The notes beneath the pieces are model-generated. The model saw only the letters and a list, made by a program, of their open reading frames with translations, ran no database searches and was not told the DNA's origin. A program made the position numbers and the translations under genes. A DNA stretch of 64,000 nucleotides from Bacillus yapensis (GTDB lineage Bacteria > Bacillota > Bacilli > Bacillales > Cytobacillaceae), in the NCBI RefSeq assembly GCF_005280205.1, contig NZ_SUND01000003.1:1-64000 (forward strand). Direction: 5' to 3'. This document shows positions 16,382 through 24,901 of this stretch, one piece after another. Numbering within the stretch: the stretch's first letter is position 1; each line of letters starts with the position of its first letter.

Positions 16382-17059
16382 ATGTTATCTGAGTCAGAAT
16401 TAATGGAGCATCATGTCAATGTGTTATTTAGACATGATAGTGGAAATCGAGTAACAGTAGTGAATGAGCCCCCATTCGAGGTTGCACCACGAATTTTTAT
16501 AGGGGCTACTAGAGCCGGGAACATAGTGAGATTTTCAGATTCGCTGGATGAAAGTATTGTAAAGAGTTTGGGACAAGTTATAGGAGCAAATCCTGGTGCT
16601 CATTTAGGAGAGGTTATCAAGGTACTAACTAATGAACAACCAGTAAGTAATCTATGGATTGGACCAGCTTATGTATTCCCTAATGTCGTTGGTAGTACTT
16701 TTCCGAGAGCCATTAAAGTAACTCACGAAAACAAGGAAATTTTAAAACCTCATTTCCCTTATACATATGAGGATTTTAAGTATAAGCAGCCTTGCTTTGT
16801 CATACTGGAAGATAACATACCTGTATCCATTTGTTGTAGTGCCAGACAAACCTCAAAAGCATCTGAAGCGAGTATATTTACACATGAAGATTATCGTGGA
16901 AGAGGATACGGTGTTGAGGTTGCAAATGCTTGGGCACAAGATGTCCAAAACCAAGGACGAATCGCTCTGTACAGCACAGCTTGGGACAATTTCGCTTCCC
17001 AATCGGTAGCAAGGAAATTACAATTAGTTCAATATGGAACTGATATTCATATGAGTTAA
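16382..17059 (+). CDS. GNAT family N-acetyltransferase
   Basis: This 225-aa protein has a C-terminal GNAT fold. The acetyl-CoA pyrophosphate loop is HEDYRGRGYGVEVANAWA (about residues 164-181, matching R/Q-x-x-G-x-G/A), preceded by the beta strand EASIFTHE and followed by ALYSTAWDNFASQSVARKLQ, a GNAT beta6 region. The N-terminal 100 residues are specific to this subgroup and may form a second, degenerate domain. GGAGG lies 7 nt before ATG 16382. The substrate is unknown. A terminator follows at once. Confidence 0.85.
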   Translation: MLSESELMEHHVNVLFRHDSGNRVTVVNEPPFEVAPRIFIGATRAGNIVRFSDSLDESIVKSLGQVIGANPGAHLGEVIKVLTNEQPVSNLWIGPAYVFPNVVGSTFPRAIKVTHENKEILKPHFPYTYEDFKYKQPCFVILEDNIPVSICCSARQTSKASEASIFTHEDYRGRGYGVEVANAWAQDVQNQGRIALYSTAWDNFASQSVARKLQLVQYGTDIHMS

Positions 17060-17063
17060 ATTT

Positions 17064-17096
17064 AAAAAACACTTGAAATATAAATCAAGTGTTTTT
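17064..17096. terminator. Terminator after the GNAT gene
   Basis: AAAAAACACTTG pairs with CAAGTGTTTTT around a 10-base loop. A runs and T runs flank it, so it can work in both directions. Confidence 0.85.
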
Positions 17097-17103
17097 GTAC
17101 TAA

Positions 17104-17597
17104 TTATTGAGAACCATATAAATATGAATCCATCACCTGCCATTGTATAATTGTCCCATCCTTTATATGATACTTCAATAAAAGATACCCTCCTGTATGC
17201 CCATCATCAAATGGTGCAAATACCACTCATGAGACAATACTTTGAGTTTATCATAGAGAAAATGCATTTCACCGCCTAAAACACCTTGATATGGGATGAT
17301 ATCTTCATGTTTATTTAAATCCTCTTTTATATCATTGACCGTGCCTTTAAATCCTAGATTCGTAAGTTCTGCCTGAGCAAGTGCTGGAAATTCATTTTTC
17401 TCTTTTACTATAGTCGCCTCTTCAACATTGTCTGATCCTTTCAATGACTTAATCTCATTCTGCAATTCTTGTACTTGAATCACCAGATTTTCTATTTCTT
17501 TATTATTTTGTGGTTGGCGGGCGGTGACAGTTTCTTTTTGACATCCCATTAACAAGAAACAAACGAATGCACTTAGAAAAACGACAGATTTCCGCAT
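17104..17597 (-). pseudogene. Lipoprotein gene with a single-base frameshift
   Basis: The intact part encodes a lipoprotein: MRKSVVFLSAF signal, lipobox LLMGC (Cys about residue 18), a coiled-coil-like stretch NKEIENLVIQVQELQNEIKS and then a globular domain. The frame ends early at 17175 with MMGIQEGIFY. One frame over, the sequence continues as APFDDGHTGGYLLLKYHIKD and WQVMDSYLYGS to TAA at 17104. Restoring one A in the AAA run at 17218-17220 joins them. So the real C-terminus lies in another frame, through either a mutation or a sequencing indel. AGGAGAGG precedes ATG 17597. Function is unknown; the product would be anchored outside the membrane. Confidence 0.75.
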
Positions 17598-17757
17598 CTT
17601 TTTAGCTACCTCTCCTAGAAATATTTTCCTCCTCATATTAATTAGACAGATTCTCCTCTATATCCTTTCATCAATTTGAAACATTCAAGTCATTTTCATG
17701 TTTCAACTGCTTCCAAAATGGTAAAATTAAGTAAAAATACTTCTTGGAGGGATCAGC

Positions 17758-18666
17758 TTGAAGAGAGCGTTCCGCTTCATTGTGTCGTTTCTATTCGCCT
17801 TCGTGACTATAGGTGTCTATTTTTCCAACCGCATCATGTATATGAAAAAGAAGGATGATGAATTTATCATCAATCGTGAAAAGTCAGCAGGAAGACTTGA
17901 TTCAAATGTCTTCGAGCGTCTGCCTAAGCGAGAAATTCTGATTCCATCTCACTTCGGCTATAACTTAAAAGCACTTGTTGTAGAACCTCATAATACCAAT
18001 AAATACATGATTTTTTGCCATGGTGTGACCGAGAATAAAATGAATTCCATTAAGTATATGAATTTATTTTTAGAGAGAGGCTTTAATGGGTTAATTTATG
18101 ACCATCGAAGACATGGGGAATCTGGCGGCAAAACAACGAGCTATGGCTATTATGAAAAATTTGATTTAAAAACCATTGTGGATTGGCTAAAGCTCAATCG
18201 TGGGCCCGATTTAGTTCTGGGAATTCACGGGGAATCGATGGGTGCTGCAACGACGCTTCTTTACGCGGGAATGATTGAGGATGGAGCGAATTTTTATATT
18301 GCCGACTGTCCGTATTCGGACTTCAAAGAACAACTTGCCTATCGTTTAAAAACAGAGATGAAGCTACCCCCAAAACTGTTATTGCCTGTCGCAGACCTCT
18401 TTATCAAAATGCGCCAACGATATTCACTTAAAGACGTTGCTCCCATTTCAGTTATTGAAAATATCGAAAAACCGATTCTTTTCATCCATAGCAAAAAAGA
18501 CGATTTTATTTTACCAACAATGACAGAAGCTCTTTATGAACATAAGCAGGGACCTAAAAAGCTGTTCATAGCTGAAAATGGTGTTCACGCACAATCGTTG
18601 AATGAGAATAAAGAGGACTATGAGAAGGTCGTAGATGAGTTTTTGGAGGAGTATGGGTTTTTGTAA
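17758..18666 (+). CDS. yqkD: Alpha/beta hydrolase, membrane-anchored (YqkD-like)
   Basis: This 302-aa hydrolase has one N-terminal membrane span (about residues 5-22, RFIVSFLFAFVTIGVYFS) and an alpha/beta-hydrolase domain. The oxyanion strand is MIFCHGVTENK (about 82-92). The nucleophile elbow GIHGESMGAAT (about 155-165) carries Ser, with Asp in FIHSKKDDFILP and His in ENGVHAQS. The start is TTG 17758, with GGAGGGATCAGC placed correctly and no better ATG. Position near yqkE and yqkB matches B. subtilis YqkD. The natural substrate is unknown. Confidence 0.85.
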   Translation: MKRAFRFIVSFLFAFVTIGVYFSNRIMYMKKKDDEFIINREKSAGRLDSNVFERLPKREILIPSHFGYNLKALVVEPHNTNKYMIFCHGVTENKMNSIKYMNLFLERGFNGLIYDHRRHGESGGKTTSYGYYEKFDLKTIVDWLKLNRGPDLVLGIHGESMGAATTLLYAGMIEDGANFYIADCPYSDFKEQLAYRLKTEMKLPPKLLLPVADLFIKMRQRYSLKDVAPISVIENIEKPILFIHSKKDDFILPTMTEALYEHKQGPKKLFIAENGVHAQSLNENKEDYEKVVDEFLEEYGFL

Positions 18667-18668
18667 GA

Positions 18669-18723
18669 ATAAAGCTGACATACAATGACTGTTAATAATC
18701 GGTCGGATGTCAGCTTATTTTAT
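18669..18723 (+). terminator. Terminator after the YqkD-like gene
   Basis: ATAAAGCTGACAT pairs with ATGTCAGCTTAT around a loop of about 27 bases, then TTTTATTT. Confidence 0.65.
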
Positions 18724-18823
18724 TTCTACTCTAATAATTTACAAACTGGTAAAGGATAAACTATCGTCATTATTTTGATGTATTTTTCTATCAAGACAAA
18801 ACACCTATTTTACAAGGTGGCCA

Positions 18824-19447
18824 TTACTGTGAATTAGCTCTCTTTCGAACTAAATTGTTCACATGGATTTCTGGTATGTAGGCTCTATAAATACGGAGAA
18901 GTTGTTCGGACATATAAAGAGGAGTTTGCTCAAAATCATTTTCAATCCATTCTAATAGTAAGCCAATTGCCCCATGAATTCGATATGTAGCAAAGAGATG
19001 AATGTCCAAGTTATCATCATCTATCGTAGCCGAATAATCAAAATCCTTTCTAAATAATGGTTCTAAGTGTCTAATCAGCTTTTCTCTAAAACTATAACTT
19101 GAATTCTCTCCTAGCATCACTTGATAAAACTTTTTATACTCTAAAAAGTGGTCAAAAAAGGCAATGGATTCAGGTTGTAACCGGTTAAAATCAAGTACTT
19201 TTTGATCAAGATATGGCTTGCGATATGCCTCTGTTGCTTTTTTTAAAACTTCTTCAATCATTTCATTTAATAGGTCCTCTTTTCTTTCATAATGAGCATA
19301 GAAAGTTCCCCGATTAAAATTTGCTTCCTTTACTATCTCTGAAATAGTAATAGCACAAAAATTCTTTTTTTCCATTAAGGAAAATAGAACTCTTTTAAAA
19401 TGATCCTTCGTTCTTCTCACACGTTTATCAGGATACTGAGTACTCAT
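18824..19447 (-). CDS. TetR/AcrR family regulator
   Basis: This 207-aa repressor has an N-terminal TetR helix-turn-helix (about residues 12-58), including LFSLMEKKNFCAITISEIVK and the recognition part FNRGTFYAHYERKEDLL. The C-terminal ligand domain (about 70-195) looks like the TetR_C_33/C_8 type. It is divergent from the Tat-linked dehydrogenase operon, with TGTAC-N6-GTACA between them and close to its own start, so it probably controls itself and the operon. The ligand may be the alcohol or sugar oxidised by the operon, which is inference. Confidence 0.88.
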   Translation of the reverse strand: MSTQYPDKRVRRTKDHFKRVLFSLMEKKNFCAITISEIVKEANFNRGTFYAHYERKEDLLNEMIEEVLKKATEAYRKPYLDQKVLDFNRLQPESIAFFDHFLEYKKFYQVMLGENSSYSFREKLIRHLEPLFRKDFDYSATIDDDNLDIHLFATYRIHGAIGLLLEWIENDFEQTPLYMSEQLLRIYRAYIPEIHVNNLVRKRANSQ

Positions 19448-19489
19448 TAGTTACTCCCTCCTACTTTTAATCAACAATACCAGATTTTT

Positions 19490-19505
19490 TGTACGTTTCT
19501 GTACA
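19490..19505. promoter_or_regulatory. Palindromic TetR operator candidate
   Basis: TGTAC (19490-19494) and GTACA (19501-19505) form a perfect dyad with a 6-base spacer, 43 nt upstream of the TetR gene start. Spacing and size suit a TetR-family dimer. Confidence 0.5.
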
Positions 19506-19621
19506 CTTTTCTTAATATTGTATATTGAGTTCCTACGATTTAAATCCTACAATAATTGTAATTAAATTTTAATTATTCTGTCAATTATGTAATTTGTAAT
19601 CGGTTACATCCTTATTTTGTA

Positions 19622-19651
19622 ATAGTGTCATTTATTGAAAAAACACTATTC
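19622..19651. promoter_or_regulatory. Inverted repeat upstream of the dehydrogenase operon
   Basis: AATAGTGT pairs with ACACTATT around 14 bases, and ATAGTGT recurs once more 16 bases downstream. It lies about 50 nt before the first operon gene and could be a regulator site or part of the promoter region. Confidence 0.35.
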
Positions 19652-19696
19652 TTGTAAAATTTATAGTGTTTATAAAATTTCTAAGGAGGAGACGCA

Positions 19697-19954
19697 ATGG
19701 AAAACCATGCTCTTTCTGAGTTAAGGCTTTTAAATCAATTACTTCTCGGTATCATTATCGCCACGAATATTGGATTTTTCTTATTTTTATATACTTCTTC
19801 CTTTCCAGGATTAAGTTATGTTGGGATAGGGATTGGTGCTTCCATAATTCTTTGGTGTTGGCTTGGGAATCGATGTCTATTGTTTGTTTTTGGATTTATT
19901 GCTACTACAACTGTATTCACTATTACCTATGAATGGACAACAATTTTTCACTAA
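19697..19954 (+). CDS. Small membrane protein, first gene of the Tat-linked operon
   Basis: This 85-aa protein with a strong AAGGAGGAG site has three hydrophobic spans (about 15-33, 37-57, 60-80) and a short acidic N-terminus (MENHALSELRLLNQLL). I do not recognise a family. It lies 25 bp before the subunit-3-like gene. Membrane-bound FAD dehydrogenases of this type usually need a membrane partner that passes electrons to quinone, so it could be a small anchor. It has no heme-binding CxxCH motif, so it does not replace the usual cytochrome subunit. Confidence 0.7.
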   Translation: MENHALSELRLLNQLLLGIIIATNIGFFLFLYTSSFPGLSYVGIGIGASIILWCWLGNRCLLFVFGFIATTTVFTITYEWTTIFH

Positions 19955-19979
19955 TCAATTTAACGAACGGAGGGTCAAT

Positions 19980-20714
19980 ATGTCAGAAACCGAAAATAAA
20001 CAAACACATAATCAATCAAGACGAAATTTCCTTAAAAACTCTGGCTTAACAGTTGGTGGACTCATCGTTGGTGGGGCCATAGGTAGGATCATCAGTATGA
20101 AACCTAATTCAACACCAACAACCACGCAACCAGTTGAAACACATCAAATGGCCAATTATAATGAAGCACTACAATTTTTTACACGGAAAGAAGATTTTGA
20201 AGCACTAGCAGCCGCAACAGAAGTTATTTTTCCAGAAGACGAAAATGGTCTGGGTGCAATAGGCTTAGGGGCACCCTATTATATCGACAAACAACTAGCT
20301 ACTCCTTGGGGCAGAAATGCTGATGATTATATGATCCGACCATTCAAAAACGGACAAACGCCGTTAACTCGTGGAGATATCATGCTACAAGGCGTACGAA
20401 AGATAAACGAAGTTAGTCAAAAAACGCATAATGCATTATTCAACACATTAAGTGAAGAAGAGCAGGTTGCTATTTTACAAGAGTTTGAAGGTGGAACAGT
20501 AGAAATGGCCTATGTTTCATCGACTTCCTTTTTTGCTCTGTTAAGACAATTAACACTAGAGGGTTGTTATTGCGATCCAATGTATGGTGGTAACAAGAAT
20601 ATGGAAGGTTGGAAGATGAAAGAATGGCCTGGTGCACAGATGTCTCATGCTGATGTCGCTGATGCGAGTGATTTTGTTAAAAAAGAGCCTAAAAGTTTAA
20701 GCGATCATATGTAA
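19980..20714 (+). CDS. Gluconate 2-dehydrogenase subunit 3-like protein with Tat signal
   Basis: This 244-aa small subunit of a flavin-dependent membrane dehydrogenase begins with a twin-arginine signal: QSRRNFLKNSG (residues 13-23), then the hydrophobic GLTVGGLIVGGAIGRII. The mature part resembles the gluconate 2-dehydrogenase subunit 3 family (FEALAAATEVIFPEDENG; LTLEGCYCDPMYGGNKNMEG). The start is ATG 19980 with GGAGGG 6 nt upstream; the longer frame overlaps the previous gene. In this family the small subunit carries the Tat signal and escorts the folded FAD subunit across the membrane, which fits the tatA gene in the same operon. Confidence 0.87.
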   Translation: MSETENKQTHNQSRRNFLKNSGLTVGGLIVGGAIGRIISMKPNSTPTTTQPVETHQMANYNEALQFFTRKEDFEALAAATEVIFPEDENGLGAIGLGAPYYIDKQLATPWGRNADDYMIRPFKNGQTPLTRGDIMLQGVRKINEVSQKTHNALFNTLSEEEQVAILQEFEGGTVEMAYVSSTSFFALLRQLTLEGCYCDPMYGGNKNMEGWKMKEWPGAQMSHADVADASDFVKKEPKSLSDHM

Positions 20715-20732
20715 TACGAGAGGGGAAAAATC

Positions 20733-22474
20733 ATGGCACAAAAATTACCTAAAGTTGATGTTGTAACTGTTGGAGTTGGCTGGTTCGGAGGTATTGTCGC
20801 TGCGGAACTTACAAAAGCAGGTTTTAATGTTGTTGGTCTTGATAAAGGGAAAGAAAAAAATCTGAAAGATTATATGCATACACATGATGAAGTTCGTTAT
20901 CCTATCCGAGGGGAGGGTTATCAAAAATTAACAAAAGAATCTTACACTGTTCGAAACACTCTTAACCAAGAAGCCTATCCGATTCGAGATAAAGCGACTG
21001 CTGTAATTGGAGAAGGAGTTGGTGGAGGCGGTAGCCACTGGGGGGCGCAAACACATCGCTATTATCCATACGATTTTGAAATCCGATCAAAAACAATTGA
21101 AAAATATGGTGAAAACAAAATTCCTGAAAACATGACAATTCAAGACTGGGGTATCACCTATGATGAATTAGAACCCTATTATGATAAATTCGAAAAAATG
21201 GCAGGTATATCTGGAGAACCTGATCCGAACTATCCAGAACGAACAAATCCTTATCCAACACCACCTCTTAAGAAGAATATACAAATGCTTATGTTTGAAG
21301 AAGCAACCAAAAAAATGGGCTACAAACCATTTACGATTCCAACAGGTACACTCTCTGAAGTATATAAAAATCCAGATGGTGAAACGATTAATGCCTGTCA
21401 ATATTGTGGATTCTGTGGTAGTAACTATTGTGAGTATGGTGCTAAAGCAGACCCTGTTGTAACAGTAATACCAACAGCCCAAAAAACTGGAAAATTCGAA
21501 CTTCGTACTCATGCAAAAGTAACTCGAGTATTACATGACGGTACCAAAGCAACTGGCGTATTGTATCAAGATACAATAACAGGAGAAGAATTCGAACAAC
21601 CAGCAGATATTGTGGTACTGACCAGCTATGTATTTAATAATGTACGTTTGCTATTGTTATCTCAAATTGGCAAACCTTATAATCCTCAATCGGGAACTGG
21701 GATTATCGGCAAAAACTTTACAGATCATCACGGAGTTACTATTAGTTACGGTTTATACGATGATAAAAAATTCAATAATTATGTATCAACTGGCGCTTGG
21801 GGAATGGCTATAACTGATTTTACTGGAGATCTATTTGACCATAGCAATTTAAATTTTGTACATGGTGGACAAATTGAATGTCGTATTACTGGTAATGATC
21901 CGATTTCAAATAGTATTACACCACCTGGCACTTCGAGTTGGGGAAAAGAATTCAAAAACAGTCCCTTTTTTATCACAATCGTTTCCTAATGTTATTTAGT
22001 CAAAAAGCTACCTTGCCTTATAAAGACCATTATCTAGATTTAGATCCAAATTATAAAGATGAAAACGGCGACCCACTTATTCGGATTACTTGGGATTATT
22101 CGGAGAATGACCGTGAAATTCATAAATTTATTCAAGCAAAGCAAGTAGAAATACTAAAAGAAATGGGTGCAAACCACATAATTGAAGTTCCGCTTGCTGA
22201 ACATTATACAGGAGGACTTGCTTTCCAGCATAACTCTGGTGGAGTTATTATGGGATCTGCTCCTGAATCTTCAGCTGTTAATAAATATCTACAAATGTGG
22301 GACATGGAAAATTTATTTGTTTGTGGAGCTTCTGCATTCCCTCATTTTAGCTGTACAAACCCTACAACTACTGCAGCAGCATTAACCTATCACGCAACCG
22401 AAGGCATGATTAAATATCTGAAAGTAGGCGGTGGGCTTTTAGTTCAAGCGAAAAATCAAAAGCAATTTGCGTGA
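20733..22474 (+). pseudogene. GMC-type FAD dehydrogenase split by a frameshift
   Basis: This is the large catalytic subunit. Residues 1-418 (20733-21989) include the FAD-binding VVTVGVGWFGGIVAAELTKAG (GxGxxG variant), GEGVGGGGSHWGAQ and a CxxCGxCG cluster (NACQYCGFCGSNYCEYGAK) characteristic of the gluconate/sorbitol dehydrogenase-like group. The frame then ends at 21989. The C-terminal domain continues in the next frame (to 22474), starting at about 21955 with QSLFYHNRFLML and including GSAPESSAVNKYLQMWDMEN and FPHFSCTNPTTTAAALTYHA. Adding one A to the A5 run at 21955-21959 restores about 580 codons. Without repair, the active-site His region is lost. It could be a sequencing indel. Confidence 0.85.
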
Positions 22475-22512
22475 AATTTTTATGCGCATAAATCATTTTT
22501 AGAGGTGACATT

Positions 22513-22710
22513 ATGTTTTCAAATATTGGTATTCCAGGTTTAATTCTTATTTTAATACTTGCATTAATCATATTTGGTCCAAAAAAGCTGCCCGAAATTG
22601 GCAGAGCATTTGGGCAGACTCTCCGTGAATTTAAAAAATCAACGAGTTCGCTTTTAGAGGATGAACCACCTAAATCGGAAAAAGATTCATCTCAAGTTGA
22701 TAAAATATAA
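22513..22710 (+). CDS. tatA: Sec-independent translocase TatA
   Basis: This 65-aa TatA/E component has a short N-terminal membrane helix (residues about 3-21, [19 protein letters not shown]), the invariant FGP hinge ([20 protein letters not shown]) and an amphipathic helix with an acidic, charged tail. It forms the pore-like assembly of the Tat pathway, while TatC must be encoded elsewhere. It is the last gene of an operon with a Tat-signal subunit and its FAD partner, 38 bp after the latter. That suggests a dedicated TatA, as with phoD-tatAd in B. subtilis. Confidence 0.95.
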   Translation: MFSNIGIPGLILILILALIIFGPKKLPEIGRAFGQTLREFKKSTSSLLEDEPPKSEKDSSQVDKI

Positions 22711-22717
22711 AGGTAAA

Positions 22718-22754
22718 TAAAGGCGCTTAGACTTTTCGGTCTTTAGCGCCTTTT
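22718..22754 (+). terminator. Terminator after tatA
   Basis: AAAGGCGCT and AGCGCCTTTT pair, extended by AGAC/GTCT around a small loop, and end in TTTTCTT. It also lies 12 bp from the convergent yqkB. Confidence 0.85.
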
Positions 22755-22765
22755 CTTCCATCCAT

Positions 22766-23092
22766 TTATCCAATCTTATTCAAAAAGCTCATTCTTGGAT
22801 TTAAGTATTCGCCTGGACTCTTTAGTTGAAAGCTGTTTGTACTTGGAGAAAAATCAATTTTAAGGTTGTCATTTAAAAAGACTTCCTTTGATTTTTCTAC
22901 GTAAATTGGACCAATGCTCGTTTCGATTGCTCGATCCTCCTCATGAAGTTGATCGACAAGCCATAGTGCTGTTACGCCACTTACTACACAGCCACAGCCT
23001 TCTGTATCGTATTTCAGCTTAAGGAATCCTTCTTGTTGCCCCTTTTTCTCTGCTATTTTTTGCGCTGCTATATCTGTAATGGTAATTTCCAT
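22766..23092 (-). CDS. yqkB: HesB/IscA-fold protein YqkB
   Basis: This 108-aa protein of the HesB/YadR/YfhF family is very close to B. subtilis YqkB. The conserved core FLKLKYDTEGCGCVVSGVTA (about 23-42) carries two Cys in GCGC, whereas true A-type iron-sulfur carriers have three conserved Cys, so it may not carry clusters. The C-terminal block KIDFSPSTNSFQLKSP and NPRMSF is also family-typical. Convergent with the Tat operon. Function is unresolved. Confidence 0.88.
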   Translation of the reverse strand: MEITITDIAAQKIAEKKGQQEGFLKLKYDTEGCGCVVSGVTALWLVDQLHEEDRAIETSIGPIYVEKSKEVFLNDNLKIDFSPSTNSFQLKSPGEYLNPRMSFLNKIG

Positions 23093-23149
23093 CTGTCATC
23101 CCCCTCTACTACTGTTATTGTAGCATAATCCACCTTTTCTTCCACGCTA

Positions 23150-23485
23150 CTACGCCTCGGTTAACCGCACATCAACAATCGAAGAAAGGGAAATTCGATG
23201 CACTTCCTCAAATCGGTCGAGAACATGGAGCTTTCCGTTCAGTTCATCCCAATAATGAATATGTCCAATGACCACCTCATATTTGTGATTTTGATGGTGG
23301 GTAATCGTGACACTTTGGCCAAAACCCATTGCTTCAGAAATGGTTTCGTTCATTACCTCTAGATACTGTTCATCAACTTCCTTGATTTTTTCATAGGCAT
23401 CCTCTTTCGCCCAATCGCGCAAAAGCTTCACATGCTCAGGGAGCATCATCGAAGTCCATTTCATTTTTCCACGGTCACGAATCAC
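23150..23485 (-). CDS. YolD-like protein
   Basis: This 111-aa YolD family protein is a small partner often encoded beside Y-family polymerases of the UvrX/YqjW group. It starts MIRDRGKMKWTSMMLPEHVK, with the typical RGKxKWxxxxLPEH block, and ends with a beta-rich segment VVIGHIHYWDELNGKLHVLD. It follows the polymerase by 14 bp, so they form one SOS-controlled transcript. Its role is not settled. It corresponds in position to B. subtilis yqjX. Confidence 0.87.
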   Translation of the reverse strand: MIRDRGKMKWTSMMLPEHVKLLRDWAKEDAYEKIKEVDEQYLEVMNETISEAMGFGQSVTITHHQNHKYEVVIGHIHYWDELNGKLHVLDRFEEVHRISLSSIVDVRLTEA

Positions 23486-23499
23486 GCTAAGTCACCTCC

Positions 23500-24759
23500 C
23501 TACATTTTATGACCGCCGACTAGCTTCGCTCGCGCTAGTGCTGTTCCTGCATCCGTGTAAGATATCGCTCTTAATAACGAACCTGGTCCATACCTGCCAC
23601 GAATCCGATCCACTACATACCCAAGCTCTCGTTTTTTCCAAGATCCTAAGTCAAACAAATTTAACTGGAACTCATTATCATCCACAATATTCCCTAAGGA
23701 AATCATAATTTGTCTGACTGTTTTTCCAGTGTAATGCTCCTCTAAAAGTTCAAGGCACACCTCATAAATTTCCATTGTCACATTGGTCGGCTGCTCAATC
23801 GATCGAGAACGGTAAAATCCCCCACCAAATTCATTCTTGCTATAGCCAAGACCAAAGCTAATCGTTCGCCCTGCCTTCCGTTGAAGACGCGCACGCCTCG
23901 CCACCTCTTCACACATTTCAAGAACAACATGCTTCACATCTTCCTTATCCTTATAATCACGAAGCAAAATTTGACTTTTTCCAAAGCTCACCTGCCCTTC
24001 CATAATCGGAGCGCCAACCTCAGAAAGGTCCACTCCCCAGGCATGGTAATAAAGCTGATTACCCATCACACCGAATTTCTTCTCCAGTTGTTCTAAGTCA
24101 TATCGAGCCAGCTGTCCGACTGAAAAAATGCCCATGCTATTTAACGTTTTCTCCACTCTTCTTCCAATTCCCCACATTTCTCTTAATGGAGACACTGGCC
24201 AAAGCTTCTCGGGCACATCTTCATATGTCCACTCAGCGATTCCTTTTTTCTTGGCATCTAAATCAAGACAGAGCTTAGCAAGAAGCATGTTTGGACCAAT
24301 ACCAATGGCACAGGGAAGCTGAAATTCCCTATCAATATCAATCCTAATTTTCTCTGCAATCGTTTTAGCATCTCCCCAGAGCTTCAATGCTCCATCCACT
24401 TGAATAAAACTTTCATCAACGCTATACGTATGAATTGCTTCCTTCGGCACGTAGCGATGGAATACACGGGTAATCTCTAACGAAACCCGCATATACGTAC
24501 CCATCTTCGGCTCCTCAACATGGATACGTGGATCATCAGGAATTTCATAAAGTCTTGAGCCTGTTTTGATTCCAAATTCCTTTTTTAATTTCGGCGAGGC
24601 AGCAAGGACAACACTGCCCTTCTGGTCCTTCGCACCAACTACTGCAAGATAGCATTCAAGAGGATCCCAGCCTTCCATAACCGCTGTACAGCTTGCATAG
24701 AAACTCTTCATGTCGACACATAAAATATTGTTTCGGGGCATCATGCTGTAATCGACCAT
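23500..24759 (-). CDS. yqjW: Y-family DNA polymerase, UvrX/YqjW type
   Basis: This 419-aa translesion polymerase belongs to the UmuC-like UvrX/YqjW group. Catalytic acidic residues are visible in ILCVDMKSFYASC (about 12-24) and SVDESFIQVDG (about 117-127). Helix-hairpin-helix motifs LREMWGIGRRVEKTLNSMGI follow, and the little-finger domain fills the C-terminus. Length matches B. subtilis PolY2 (412 aa). ATG 24759 fits the family start (MVDYSxxPRN). Two LexA boxes lie within 80 nt upstream, so it should be induced by DNA damage. It is distinct from the DinB-type polymerase at 43022-44296. Confidence 0.92.
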   Translation of the reverse strand: MVDYSMMPRNNILCVDMKSFYASCTAVMEGWDPLECYLAVVGAKDQKGSVVLAASPKLKKEFGIKTGSRLYEIPDDPRIHVEEPKMGTYMRVSLEITRVFHRYVPKEAIHTYSVDESFIQVDGALKLWGDAKTIAEKIRIDIDREFQLPCAIGIGPNMLLAKLCLDLDAKKKGIAEWTYEDVPEKLWPVSPLREMWGIGRRVEKTLNSMGIFSVGQLARYDLEQLEKKFGVMGNQLYYHAWGVDLSEVGAPIMEGQVSFGKSQILLRDYKDKEDVKHVVLEMCEEVARRARLQRKAGRTISFGLGYSKNEFGGGFYRSRSIEQPTNVTMEIYEVCLELLEEHYTGKTVRQIMISLGNIVDDNEFQLNLFDLGSWKKRELGYVVDRIRGRYGPGSLLRAISYTDAGTALARAKLVGGHKM

Positions 24760-24791
24760 TCCCCTTCCACCTCACAAGAAAAACACAAATT

Positions 24792-24805
24792 CGAACATCC
24801 GTTCT
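24792..24805. promoter_or_regulatory. LexA (SOS) box 1
   Basis: CGAACATCCGTTCT differs from the Bacillus LexA consensus CGAACNNNNGTTCG at one base. It is 33 nt upstream of the polymerase start and probably overlaps the promoter. Confidence 0.8.
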
Positions 24806-24824
24806 ATTTTATCCTAATTCTAAG

Positions 24825-24838
24825 CGAATATACGTTCG
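24825..24838. promoter_or_regulatory. LexA (SOS) box 2
   Basis: CGAATATACGTTCG differs from CGAACNNNNGTTCG at one base. Centre-to-centre distance to box 1 is 33 bp, about three helical turns, so two LexA dimers could bind one face. Confidence 0.75.
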
Positions 24839-24863
24839 TTTTCAATGGGCATTTTATGGAAAT

Positions 24864-24891
24864 TAAAAAATCACCTCCTAGAAGGTGATTC
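24864..24891 (-). terminator. Terminator after the truncated dehydrogenase copy
   Basis: On the minus strand AATCACCT pairs with AGGTGATT around CTAG-rich loop bases, then T6. The full-length copy at 26646 keeps only one arm of this hairpin, so the original terminator stayed with the truncated copy. Confidence 0.75.
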
Positions 24892-24901
24892 AATCGTTTC
24901 T

